A stretch of 64,000 bases of DNA from the NCBI RefSeq assembly GCF_000002595.2, contig NC_057013.1, positions 2,737,087-2,801,086 on the forward strand. The letters run 5' to 3'. The notes under the pieces are model-generated. The model saw nothing but the letters and a program-made list of their open reading frames with translations. It was not told the origin of the DNA and searched no databases. The position numbers and the translations under genes are program-made. Of this stretch, positions 42,901 through 53,729 are shown in pieces; within the stretch, counting starts at the first letter, position 1; the number at the start of each line of letters is the position of its first letter. The stretch is from Chlamydomonas reinhardtii (lineage: Eukaryota > Chlorophyta > Chlorophyceae > Chlamydomonadales > Chlamydomonadaceae).

Positions 42901-45448
42901 CCGCCGCCGCGTCCGCCCGCGCCGCCGCCCGCAGCGCCTCCGCCAGTTGCTGCTGCATGACCTCCCGCTCGGACTCCAGCCGCGCCACGCGCGCCTCGGC
43001 CGCGGTCGCCGCAGCCACGCTGGCGGATGCGTCCTGGCCGGCGCTGCGCTGCAGGTCGCCGTGCGCAGTCCGCAGCTCCTCAAGCTGCTGGTGCGCCTCC
43101 GCCAGGGCCGCGTTCGCGTCCTGCGCCGCGGCGCCGTGCTCCACCTCCGCCACCGCAGCCCGCGCCTCGACCTCTGTCAGCCGCGCCTCCGCAGCTCCAC
43201 GCGCCGCCGTCGCCGCCGCCAGCTCTTTCGCCTGCTGCTCCGCCCGCGCGCGCGCCTGCTCCAGCTCCTGCCGCAGCCGTGCCAGCGCCTCGTTCGCCGC
43301 CGCGAGCTGCGCGCCCGCGTCCTGGCCGCTGCTGCTTGTGCTGCTGGTGTCGGCGCCTGCTCCGGGGTGCTGCTGCCTGTGATTGGGCCGCTGCTGCAGG
43401 CTGCTGTGCGTCTGGGCATGGCCGTGGGTGGCCACCTGGTACGCCTCCTCCACTGGGCCCGAGCCCCAGTCAAACTCGTCATCCGACACCCACGAGTCCG
43501 CACTGGCGCGCCGCCCGCCCGAGGCCCGCGCCGCCGCCACGCCCGCCGCCACGCCCGCGGCCGCCGCCGGCGTGTGGCGTGTAGGCGAGATATCCATCCC
43601 GTCCACTACCGACCGGCCCGCCGGGGTGGCAACGGGGGCGGCTGGCGCCGCTGCTGCCGCCGCCGCCAGCCGCTTTGCCTGCGCCAGCTGCTGCTCCAGC
43701 TCGGCCTTGTCGGCCCGCAGCTTGGCGGCCTCCAGGTCCCGGCGCCGCAGCAGCTTGGCCACGTGGCGCCGGATGTCCGCGGGCAGCTGTGCACGTGGGC
43801 AGGGTAGCGACGGGAGGTCAGGCGGTGGCAGACAAAAGTGCCCAGGAGCGTGATAGGCGGTTGGGGATAGCGAAGTGGCTGCAATGGGTTCCCTGGACGT
43901 GAGCCCCCACTTGCACGGACCACCAAATCCCCGACTCACGTCCATGACCCGCATGTGCACGTGCCGCGCGTGCTCGCCGCCCTCGCCGCCCGTGCCGCTG
44001 GCCCTCCGCGAGCCGCCCTCCGCGTGCAGGTGCGGGTGCAGCGGCGGGTGGCCGCTGCCGTGCTGTGCGGCGGAGGCGCCGTCGCCGTGCGGGTGCGCCG
44101 GCACGCCCAGCGCCGCCGCCACGGCCGCCAGCGCGCCGGCGTCGAAATGGGAGCGGCCCTCCGCCGCCTCGCCCGGCGGTGTGTGGATGCCGCCGTGATC
44201 GTCCAGCAACTCCAGCTCCCGCAGGCGCGCCTCCGCCGCCGCCGCCGACCGGCGCGCGCCCGCCAGCGCCTCCTCCAGCTCGCGCTCCCGCCGCCGCAGC
44301 TCCAGCAGCTCGCCGCTGGCGTTCTGCGCCTCCGCCTGCAGCGCCGCGTTGAGCGAGCGCAGGCTGGAGGCCGCGGACTCAGCGGCCGAGGCGCGGTGAG
44401 CCTCCGCGCGGAGCGCCTGCGAAGAAGCCGTGTGTGTTCCAGGCGCGGTATCATCGGTGTGGTGGCGGTTTCTGGCTTGTTGCGCCATGATGCAACACCC
44501 ACGCCTGAGCTGAGCCTTTCGGTAGGTAAGGTGGCCTGATATGCCCAGCGGCCGCGCCGTTGGCACCCCACCCAGACCAGCTGCTCACAGGCTCTCCATT
44601 CCCCGTGCTCCGCCCCGCGGCCCGCACACTCACCTCCAGTTCCTCCTCCTTGGCCATGAGCTGTAGCTGCTGCTCGTGCATCTGGCTCAGCATGAACTGG
44701 CTGGCGTGCCGCTGCAGCGTCAGCTCCACCTGCAGGTTATAATTGTCGGTAGCCAGACGCGTGGCGCTGGCCATGTCCTGTATGGGTGGGGGGAGAATCC
44801 GATGGAGCAGGAGAGGGGAAACAGGAGCGGACGCAGGTGTAGGTTAAATGGGTGCGGCAGAGCAACGGCGCTACGGCGCTTACCCCAGAGCATGAGACAA
44901 ACCCAAATCTGCGGGTGCTAGCCCTCTCCCCTCCCCTCTTGCAGCAGTCGCCTCCCAAACTCCGCGGCTTTGGCAACGGTAGGAGCAAGTGCCACCCGAA
45001 CCCCGTTACGAACCCCATGACAGCGTCACAGCCGAACCCTTCAACTCTCGTGCCCCACCTTCGCCACTGTCTTGAGCTCCGCTATCTGTTGCTCGCTCAC
45101 TCGTGCGGCGGACCCCGAGTAATGGCGATTGTCTACCATAAGACTGAAGCTGGTTTTCAGCGCGTTGGCCATAGAGCGCAGGTCCGAGCGCACAGCCCTA
45201 AACACGTCCGCGCCATTGCGGATGTCTGGCACGTCGGCCCCGCACAATAGCGTGTCCCACTCCTTGTTAAGGGTCTGCTGCATGTGCTGCGCCATATGGT
45301 CCTGAAAATCCTGGTCTCGGTCGCCTGCGCCAGACGCACGGCGGGCGGATGCCCACTCCTCGCCGCCCCGAACCTGCTGAACTGGTGTCTGAAATCCTCT
45401 CAAGTCAGGCGATGAGTTTGGATGCACAGGCGGAGTGAGCTGGACCAT
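39967..45448 (-). CDS. Large Ala/Glu-rich coiled-coil protein
   Basis: Seven exons, 45448-45059, 44777-44634, 44416-43940, 43786-42623, 42411-41098, 40873-40414 and 40265-39967, join in frame for 1415 residues; the first five junctions are all phase 0. The N-terminus carries a short Pro-rich leader and helical segments (HMAQHMQQTLNKEWDTLL). Almost all of residues 130-1050 are heptad-like coiled coil rich in A, E, R, Q, L, broken by a Gly/His linker near exon 3 and a Ser/Asp linker in exon 4 (SWVSDDEFDWGSG). The C-terminal part has a His run, then a short ordered tail (NDFVSLQNMYELPPM). It is likely a structural or tethering protein; no known family (SMC, kinesin, golgin) motif was seen. An alternative start-only first exon is possible at 45549-45551. 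Confidence 0.8.
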
Positions 45449-46125
45449 CGAGCTCTTCTGCAGGGTGCAGCGCTGGGATGTCAACAACGCGGTGAGCCCA
45501 GAGTCCAGCACGTCGCTGGACGCACGGGCGATCTTGCAGTCAACGCACCATGTTCAAGGGGCGCTCAGGCGAGAAGGTCCGTGCAAGAGCTTCCCTCGCG
45601 GGCCCAGACAGCGACGGAGCCTTCTCCATCGCTGCTAGGCGTCAACTGATTGACTGTTCGGCCTAAATGAGGTGCTGAATCTCGCCTGAAAGGCCGTGGG
45701 GCCGAGCGGTCAGTGCATGGTCTGTAAGGGCGGGAAGGCCCCAAAATCTAGGGTTTGGTTATGTACTTTAGGTAAGAAGAGGCCAAAGCAAAGGCACACG
45801 GCCCTGGGAAACGCAGGATAGCAGGTAGCGACAAACTCGAGTTCGGTCCGTGGTTTCCTGAGCAGTTCTATATACTAAGCAGTAGCAACAGAGTCATGTG
45901 GATAAGAGAAACGCGCGCAGAGTTCGACGAGGGAGCCCAGCGGTGAACGTCATCATTGCTCGCGGGAGTGTGGCATCCCAGGACCATTTCTGCGTGCAAC
46001 TCCAGTGTTGTGGGCACTCGTGTGGTGTGTAGGTGTAACTTGAAAACCTCCAGGGCCCATGTTAGCCGCTTGCACGCGCTGGTGAAAGCCCCAACTCGCA
46101 TTCCAGCGCAGCTGCAACCCCCACA
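45449..46125. promoter_or_regulatory. Divergent intergenic region, coiled-coil gene / ABCD2
   Basis: About 680 bp between opposite start codons; both promoters should lie here. No defined motif can be assigned. Confidence 0.45.
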
Positions 46126-49100
46126 ATGCTGCTTATGCCTCAAAAAGCCCTGAGGGGCTCAGCGCGGCTCACCAGGTCGACTCGACCGCTTCGCCCAACA
46201 CAAAAGACGTGGAGATGGTCGCCCACATCCGTCGCGGGCGCGACGAAACAGAGCGCACCGCTGGCGCTGGTGCCGAAGAAGAAGCCCGATGGCCCCAGTA
46301 CCGACCTAGGCGTCATCCTGGGCCGGCTGTCGCAGGTAAGCGGCGCGCCACACGGTCGTGTGGGCGGGGTTCAACGGGCAGCAGCGGTGGAAGCGTTGCG
46401 CACTGCAACGGGCACGGCGACAGTCCCAAGCGCAGCACCATTCGCCATTTCGCACACGCCTGTGTACTTGCGCACGCCAACATCCTCCTTCTCTCGCTGT
46501 TGCCGGCCTGTGCAGCTGGCGCTGCCGTACTGGCAGGAGGAGAAGTCGGCGCGGTGGAAGCTGGCGGGCGTGGTGGGGCTGACACTGGCGACCACAGCCG
46601 TCAGGTGTGCACCGCCGCGCATGCGACATGTCGCGTTCATGATGCGGGGCCGGCGCAGTGTGATGCAGTGTGTTGAGAGGACACGAGCCCGGCGTAGCCT
46701 GCATCCACAAGCGGCGAGTGATTGCGGGCGCCAGGCGCAGGCATTGGTGCCAGCCCCGCAAGCCGACCTGTTGCATACGCACTCCATCCGGGGCGGGACG
46801 GTGGTCATACGCACACAGATACACATCAACTTTGCACCCCATGCTACGTGTCATTCCGAATCAACGCATGGCATCGCACGGCGCCGGTGGCGTTGTCTCC
46901 CTGCCGCTGCCGCTGCTGCCCTGCACCTGCGCTTGCGGCACATGCAGTGTGGTGTTCAACTTCCTGGGCCGCGACTTCTTCACGGCGCTGAGCGATAAGG
47001 ACGAGGTCGCGTTTAAGTACCAGCTGATGAAGTACCTGGCGGGGTTCGCGCTGGGCATCCCGGTGTTCGTGTTCAAGAGCTACTTCCAGGTGCGGGCTCC
47101 TTTGTTGTGTGATATGTTTGTCTTCGTTTGCCCGACAGGCGCAACTGCGTGATAAGGTGCATGCAGCAGGATGCGTGAACAGCAAGGAGCCATCGCTGCA
47201 CCATACGTGCCCACGCTGCCGCCCTCGCACGCGTCGCACTGTCCGCGCCGCCGCCCACAGAGCAAGCTGGCGCTGGAGTGGCGGCAGTGGATGACGGAGC
47301 GGCTGCTGGCCGAGTACCTGAGTGAGCGCACCTTCTACGGGCTGCAGCAGAGCGCCGAGGTCGACAACCCCGACCAGCGCATCACCAGCGACGTCGCGTG
47401 AGTCGCGCTGGCAGGGGGGAGGGGCGCGGGATCTGCGAGTGGAAGGCGCGTGGCCACCGGACATAGTGGGGCAGGCCTCCGGTAGCGCCAGTGAAGCCAG
47501 CAAGGCACGAGTATGTGTTGGGAAAGCAGGGGTCGTGTGTATGTACGGCAATGTGAGCTCCTTTGCACGTACGTGGCAGCCCTGATGTATGTGCAAACCG
47601 GCTGGTCTCTCGCAGCACCTTCACGGACACGGCTCTGGGCCTGTCGCTGACGCTGCTCAACGCCGCCATCGACCTGGTGTCATTCTCCGGCATCCTGTTC
47701 ACCATCTACCCCCCGCTGTTCGCGGCGCTGGTGCTGTACTCGGTGGGCGGCACGGCGGCGTCCGTGGCGTTGGGCAAGGTGCGGCGGTCTGGGTGGGGCG
47801 TCAGAGGGCGATAGGGCGGAACGGTGGAAGGGCAAGTGGGCGGGTGCGCCCGGCACCTTGAGGAGCGATGAGACCAGGCGAGACCCCTGGATGTGACTGT
47901 CAGCAGGTCAGCTTAGATTTGCGGACGTAAGTGCTACACGCGCTTACAACCGCCCCTGTTCGCCCCGCCTTTCCCCGCGCCTTTCCTCGCCTGCACACCC
48001 TTGCGCGCAGAACCTGGTGACGCTCAACTTCAACCAGGAGGCGCGCGAGGCCGACTTCCGCTATGGGCTGGTGCGCGTGCGCGAGAACGCCGAGAGCATC
48101 GCCTTCTATGACGGTGACCAGGACGAGCGCGCGCTGCTCAAGCTGGTGAGGCGGGATGGAGGCAGAGGGGCAGAGGCCCAGAATGCGGGCGGAAGGACCT
48201 GTTGTGGGAAGGGGGCAGTTGCCAGTCGGCCCAAGGCTTTGCACCGTTACACCGTACCAATGTCCTCCACCCGCCACCCGGGCCCACCGCGCAGTCAAGC
48301 TCAAACGCCTCCCATGCTACTCCCTAAACCGCCATAGAACTGTATCTTAAAAAGGTTAGCCCGCTGCCCATCACTCCTCAGCGCTTGCAAGCCGCGGTGG
48401 AGAACTACATGGGCCTTATTACCGCCAGTCGGAACCTGGACTTCTTCACCTCCTACTACCGCTACCTCATTCAGCTACTGCCTGCAGCCGTGGTGGCGCC
48501 GCTGTTCTTCCAGGTGTGTGTGTGGAGGGGGGTGGGGTGTGTGTCCGGGGGGGGGGGTATAGGGGACACGGAAACGCCAAGGGCGCATCGTATATTACAT
48601 GTGTGCGTGGTTGTGTGTCATGGGAAGTGGATGGCGGGGGAGGGCTGTGGTTCAGCCCTGGTAGGGCCGGTCCGGGTGTAGACGTGCTGTGGAGGCTGGG
48701 GTTCAAGGTCGGGCTGAGGGCCTGAGGATGAGATCCCCGGTTCACGCTGTGGACACGAGCTTGACCCATGGTGCTGGCCCTCTGGTGCCGCACGGCTGCC
48801 CCTGCCCCCTGCGTGCAGGGCAAGATCGACTTTGGCGTGATCAACCAGAGCCAGTCGGCCTTCAACCACATCCTCAATGACGTCTCGCTGGTCATCTACC
48901 AGGTGCGGTACGGGGCGGCCCCACGAGCAGCGACCTGGGCCGTAACGGCAGCAGGCACCTGCAGCACGCGGCCGGAGGAAGTTGCACCGGCCTCGTGCTT
49001 GTCAGCCTATAAAACCGCCGACATGTAAGCCTAAATCCTCAAACTGCTTACCCATGCACAGATTGAGGCGCTGGCGGGCTTCAGCGCGGTGGTGGACCGC

Positions 49101-51145
49101 CTGGGCGAGTTTGATGAGGCGGTGGTCAGCCGGCGCGCGCAGCAGCAGCAGCTGGCGGAGCGAGCCAAGGCAGGCGCACCAGCTGACTCGGACGTCGCCG
49201 CGGCCGCCGCCACCAGCAGCGCACCGGTAGTGGTGGGCGGCGACGACGAGACTTCACTGGCCGCGCTGCCCGGCATCGAGCTGCGCTTCCAGGCCGCGGC
49301 CGCTGCCGACGCAGCCTCCTCCGCTGCCGCTGCTGCCACTGCTGCTACAGCCTCTGCCAGCACATCCACCTCCACCAGCACCCATACTGGCAGTAGCAGC
49401 CACCACGGGCGGCCGCTGCTGCAGGTGCGCGACCTGACGGTCGCCACGCCGCGCGGCCGCAACGTGCTGCTCACCGGCCTGGACCTGGACCTCATGTCGG
49501 GCCAGTCGCTGTTGGTCATGGGGCCCAGCGGCGCCGGCAAGACGTCGTTGCTGCGCGCGGTGGCGGGGCTGTGGAGCGAGGGCCGCGGCTCCATCGACGT
49601 GGGCGCGGCGCGCGACGACGTGATGTTCCTGCCGCAGCGGCCCTACATGGTGCTGGGCAGCCTGAGGGACCAGGCGCTGTACCCCAGGTGGGGCGGGAGG
49701 GGGCGGGAGGGGGCGGGAGGGCGGCAGGGGGAGGGGGAGGGGTGTTGTGGGTGGGGGCGAGGCAGCGGGTTGAGTGGGGCATGGCGGGGTTTGGCGTGGG
49801 CGGGCGGAGTTGGGCGGGGGCGGGTGGGGGTGCGGCATGTTTGTTGTCACTGAACGGCGACTGTGCAAATGAAGCAGGGGAAGTGGTGAGTTCGCGTCAG
49901 CGCTAGGGCTTGGCCAGTCGAGCACATCCTGGTTGACGCTCTCGGCATTTGATGTACCCTTACCTGCACACGCCCCGGCCCTCCTCCTGCAGGCGGCACA
50001 CCCAGCAGCAGGAGGGCTCCACCGCCACGGCCTCCAGCTCCGCTCCGGCCTCGGACAGCTCCTCCACCTCCTCCACCTCTACGTCCTCACCAGCCGCTGC
50101 GCCGCTGGTGCCCCCGCCCAGTGACGCGGAGATCCTGTCGGTGCTGGAGCTGGTGCAACTGGGGCACCTGGTCACACGATACGCGCCAGGTGTGTATGTG
50201 TGTGTGTTTGTGTGCGTGTGTGTTTGTGTGCGTGTGTTCGTGTGGGTGCGTGCGTGTGTTGCTTGAAAGGGCAAAAGAAGGAATACGCCCCCCTGTGTGA
50301 AGGTGCTCGTAAGGAGTGGCCCGGTCCCAAGCAGCATCAACTGCACACCCAACACACCGGGCGTGACACATTCGGGTCGCTTCTAGCACGTGATTGCGTC
50401 TTCACGCTCTCCTCACTCGCATCACCTATTGACCGCAGACGCCGAGGGTGAGGCTGCCGGCACGGCCAACGGCAACGGCGCCAGTACCTCCGCCACCACA
50501 CGCGGCGGCCACGCCTCTCCCTCCTCCCTGTCCGCCGCCGCCGCCAAGGCAGCGCTGGACACGTCTGCGGACTGGGCGTCCAGCCTGTCGCTGGGCGAGC
50601 AGCAGCGCCTGGGCTGGGCGCGGCTGCTGCTGGCGCGGCCGCAGCCGGCGCTGGCGCTGCTGGATGAGGCCACGTCGGCGCTGGACCAGGACACCGAGGC
50701 GCGCCTGTACAAGGTGCGCGCGCGCGTTTCGTAGGGTGTAGAGCCGACCGCGAAGTGTGCTGCAATTTTTTGTGCGTGCCGCTTTGTTGGGACGGCGAAG
50801 TTGTGAGGCCCCTGCAGGCTTGTACGAGGGATGGTGGGTCATATACCGCACATGGGCCTGCGTCTTCCTTAACTTTCCGGTCCACAGTATTGGTGCTACC
50901 TTGGGGCCCCGCTGCTCTCTTCCTTAATCTTGGCATTGTCAGCAACCATGGCCAAACTGCCGCATCCTTGTGAATCTGCGCAGGTGCTGGCGCAGTCGGG
51001 CATCAGCTATGTGAGTGTGGGGCACCGCTCGACACTGCGCGACTTCCACAGCGCGCTGCTGCAGCTGCGGCCAGACGGCGCCGGAGGCGTGACGTGGGAG
51101 GTGCGGCCGCTGGAGGCGGCGCAGGTGGCGGCGGCGACGCAGTAG
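46126..51145 (+). CDS. ABCD2: Plastid-type ABCD2 half-size ABC transporter
   Basis: Twelve exons give 783 residues: 46126-46335, 46516-46604, 46948-47089, 47261-47397, 47616-47778, 48011-48145, 48382-48513, 48819-48902, 49062-49687, 49993-50189, 50439-50713 and 50984-51145. Residues 1 to about 60 look like a plastid transit peptide. The membrane domain closely follows plant ABCD2 and its bacterial SbmA/BacA-type relatives (FNFLGRDFFTAL, LALEWRQWMTERLL, VDNPDQRITSDV, RVRENAESIAFYDGDQ, GKIDFGVINQSQSAFNHIL, VVDRLGEFDE). The nucleotide-binding domain has Walker A GPSGAGKTS (about 518-526), signature LSLGEQQR (688-695), Walker B LALLDEATSALD (about 710-721) and the H-loop VGHRS. Low-complexity inserts lie before Walker A and between the Q-loop (LPQRPYM) and the signature. 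It should work as a homodimer; the substrate is unknown. Confidence 0.92.
49688..49745 (+). repeat. G-rich tandem repeat at the ABCD2 intron 9 donor
   Basis: GGGCGGGAGG-type units directly follow the donor site, giving many G runs on the transcribed (RNA-like) strand. Confidence 0.75.
50190..50255. repeat. TG-rich microsatellite, ABCD2 intron 10
   Basis: TGTGTG/TGCGTG repeat that begins at the donor of intron 10. Confidence 0.8.
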
Positions 51146-51337
51146 GGCGGCAGCAGGGCGGGGCAGTGCTGGTGGTGTGTCGGGCTGTGCGGGTTGCGGC
51201 TGGGTGCAGGGGTGGCTGGCTGCATGCGGAGCGTCGGCGTGCGGGGCGTGCATACATGCGGTGTGAGTTCAACGGACTACCGGTACACGGCCCGCACACG
51301 AATCGGGCGATGGGAGGTGTCGGTTTAGCGTGCGCGT

Positions 51338-51342
51338 TGTAA
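51338..51342 (+). terminator. TGTAA polyadenylation signal, ABCD2
   Basis: First sense TGTAA after the ABCD2 stop, about 190 nt downstream. Confidence 0.5.
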
Positions 51343-53653
51343 CATTGAAGGAACGCTTTCCTGCCTGTACAAGCTGACCACGCTGCTGGTGAAAAGCTCA
51401 AGAGGGAAACGCGGGGGCAAATCCGCCACAATCCGTTACAGCAACAGCAGGGCATCACTGCGACACGCTCATGGGCACCGCGCCTGCACCTGCTCCTGCG
51501 TGCGGCAGCTTGAGAGCCGCCTAGCAGCACGCTCCGTCACCCTTACGCTCCTCCTCATCGCCCAGACCCAGCGTCCCAGGCCCGCGTCGATGCGCGATGC
51601 GGCCAGCTTCACGCGCCCTGCCCCACAGCTACCAGGCTAGCCAGGCCCGCTGTGGTCGCCATCGCCGCCACACTTGGCCGCTGCTGCTACGGCGGGCCGG
51701 CGGCTGTGCCTGCTGCTGCGGCGGCGGCGGCAGCGATAGTCGCGCACTGTCATCCTCCTCGAACTCCTTTATTTATGTTATTGAACTGCTCTGTCTCACA
51801 TATCCCTTAATCCCAGCGTAGCCCTATGAGCATATGACAACAGCGCTTAGACCCACGCCGGTTCGCCGGGTCCTAGTCACCGTGCAGCTTGCCCGCACCT
51901 CTGTCCACTGCTACTGCCCCGCTGCCGGCGCTGCCGCCTGCACGGCTCCATCCCGCCCTGCATCACTGGCCGCCACTGGCCCACCAGCAGCGTCCGCCGC
52001 AGCTGCTCCCGCGTGGCGACTTGCCCCCAAGCCCCGGCCCCTACCCCGGAAGGTGCCACGCCGTGGGAAGTCCGCGAACGGCCGCAGGGTAGCCCATCCA
52101 TCCCCACCGTTCACCCCTGGCAGCACCTCTTCACCTGCAGCGGCTCCCTCTGCCGCCGCTGCAGGCCCCGCTCCGCCGGGGCCTCTGTACTGGCATTGAC
52201 CTGGAGCCGCAGTTCCCGCCACCATCGGCGCCAGCTCCCGCTCACCCGTTGCTGCAGGCGCGGACCCGCCGCCGCGCGCGGGACGGTCAACTGCTCCCAG
52301 CGCTGCCTCCGGCGCTGCGGCTGTAGCACGGACTTTGGGCTGCAGCTCGCGCGGCAGGACCTCACCATCGCGGGCCCCTGCCAAGGCGTCGCCCTCGGCG
52401 AGCTGGCGGCTTGTCAGCATCTACTAAGCGTTTTCAAGGGATGGAAACAATGGATGAGGAACTGTCTCTGTTGCACACGTGCAACCTGAGCAGTTGTTAC
52501 TGCTGTTACAGCATCGGCCTTTTCAGGTTCTCCTGGTCTCGCGGTTAGCGTGGCCCTCGGGCCTCCCCCGCAGTCCAGGCGCCGCGCCCCACCCGCACGG
52601 AGCCCAGTGCGTTGGCGACCAACTTGGGGTCAGGTGGCGGGGTGTAGGGGGGGCTATCGACCGCCGAAGCGGCCTCCCTTCGTCGAGAGACATAGCTCAC
52701 GCCTCCGCCTCCTCTCCAGCAGGGGCCGCGGGCCCCCCGTTGCCGGCTGTGCGCGCCCACCCCATGGCAAACGTGAGTCCCGACACAATACGGTTTGGCG
52801 CGCCCAAACCTGTGATTTGCCAACGAATCCGGCGTACCGATATGCGCCAAAAGGCAGCCCAGAAATTAAACATGGCTTGCAGCGCATGTCAAAGACCCCA
52901 GCCACGGGCTCAACGCGCGGCCTCAACCCCTACGCGAGTTCGTCACTCGCCAGCCCCTCGGCCGCACCTCCTCCGGTTACCCGTGCAGCAGCGGCTGCAG
53001 GCTAGACGAAGTGTGCGAAACTCATAACGCAAAGCATTATTGTAGCCTTGTTGTAAAGCACTGCACCAAGTGCCGGCCACCAACATTGCGCCCCCATCGC
53101 ACATCCTCTGGCGCCGCGCCGTGCGCCCCTGCAAACTCTAGGTGGCGCCATCTATGACCCGCGCTATGCCTGAGCGGCTCTCATTGCGGCGCCCACGAAG
53201 TCACGCCGCGTGCCCACCGTGAGCTACCGCAACAATAACATGCGCACCAAAGTACATGTAGTCAATCTTAGCCAAAGGGTCTGCCCAGCTCAGCCGAGTC
53301 AGTGTCCTGTCGAAATTCAGCTTGAAGTTTATTTCTATGCCACCAATTCCACAGCTCTTGCCGGTTGGTCAACGCAAAGTCAAAGCAGTCACAGTCAAGC
53401 CATCTAGTGCGCGAATAACAAGTACAAGCCGCCCTACGGTGCCCAAAGGTACACACGCTAACACATGAAGTAACCGCGAACATTAACACTTGAACATGAG
53501 TGCTGTCCTGCCCTATGCACGCGCGTGTATGGAATCAAGATCACGTCGTCCCTGCCAGGGCACAGGCCACACCTGCAGCCCAGCTGCGGCGGCGGGGCGC
53601 CCGTGACATGCACCTTGACCACACAAGGATCGCGTGCTGCGCGCTCTACACCA

Positions 53654-53658
53654 TTACA
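53654..53658 (-). terminator. TGTAA polyadenylation signal, carrier gene
   Basis: Minus-strand TGTAA about 70 nt after the carrier stop codon. Confidence 0.55.
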
Positions 53659-53729
53659 CTCCCCCGCTCCCCGCCCGCTGCTCCACCACATCCCCCACAC
53701 GCCAGTACCCGCTACCCGCTACCCATGCG

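Larger units (their letters stand above)
51146..53729. other. Gene-free interval of 2.6 kb
   Basis: The left part is the ABCD2 3' UTR (TGTAA at 51338-51342); the right part belongs downstream of the minus-strand carrier gene. The middle (about 51880-52420) is GC-rich with Pro/Ala-coding frames on both strands, but no exon set or family could be supported. No mobile-element signature was seen. Confidence 0.45.

Noticed and set aside
51911-52420. Minus-strand frame of 169 codons, and overlapping Pro/Ala-rich plus-strand frames
   Set aside because: Both strands are open because of GC-rich composition; no exon borders, start context or conserved segment supports a gene.
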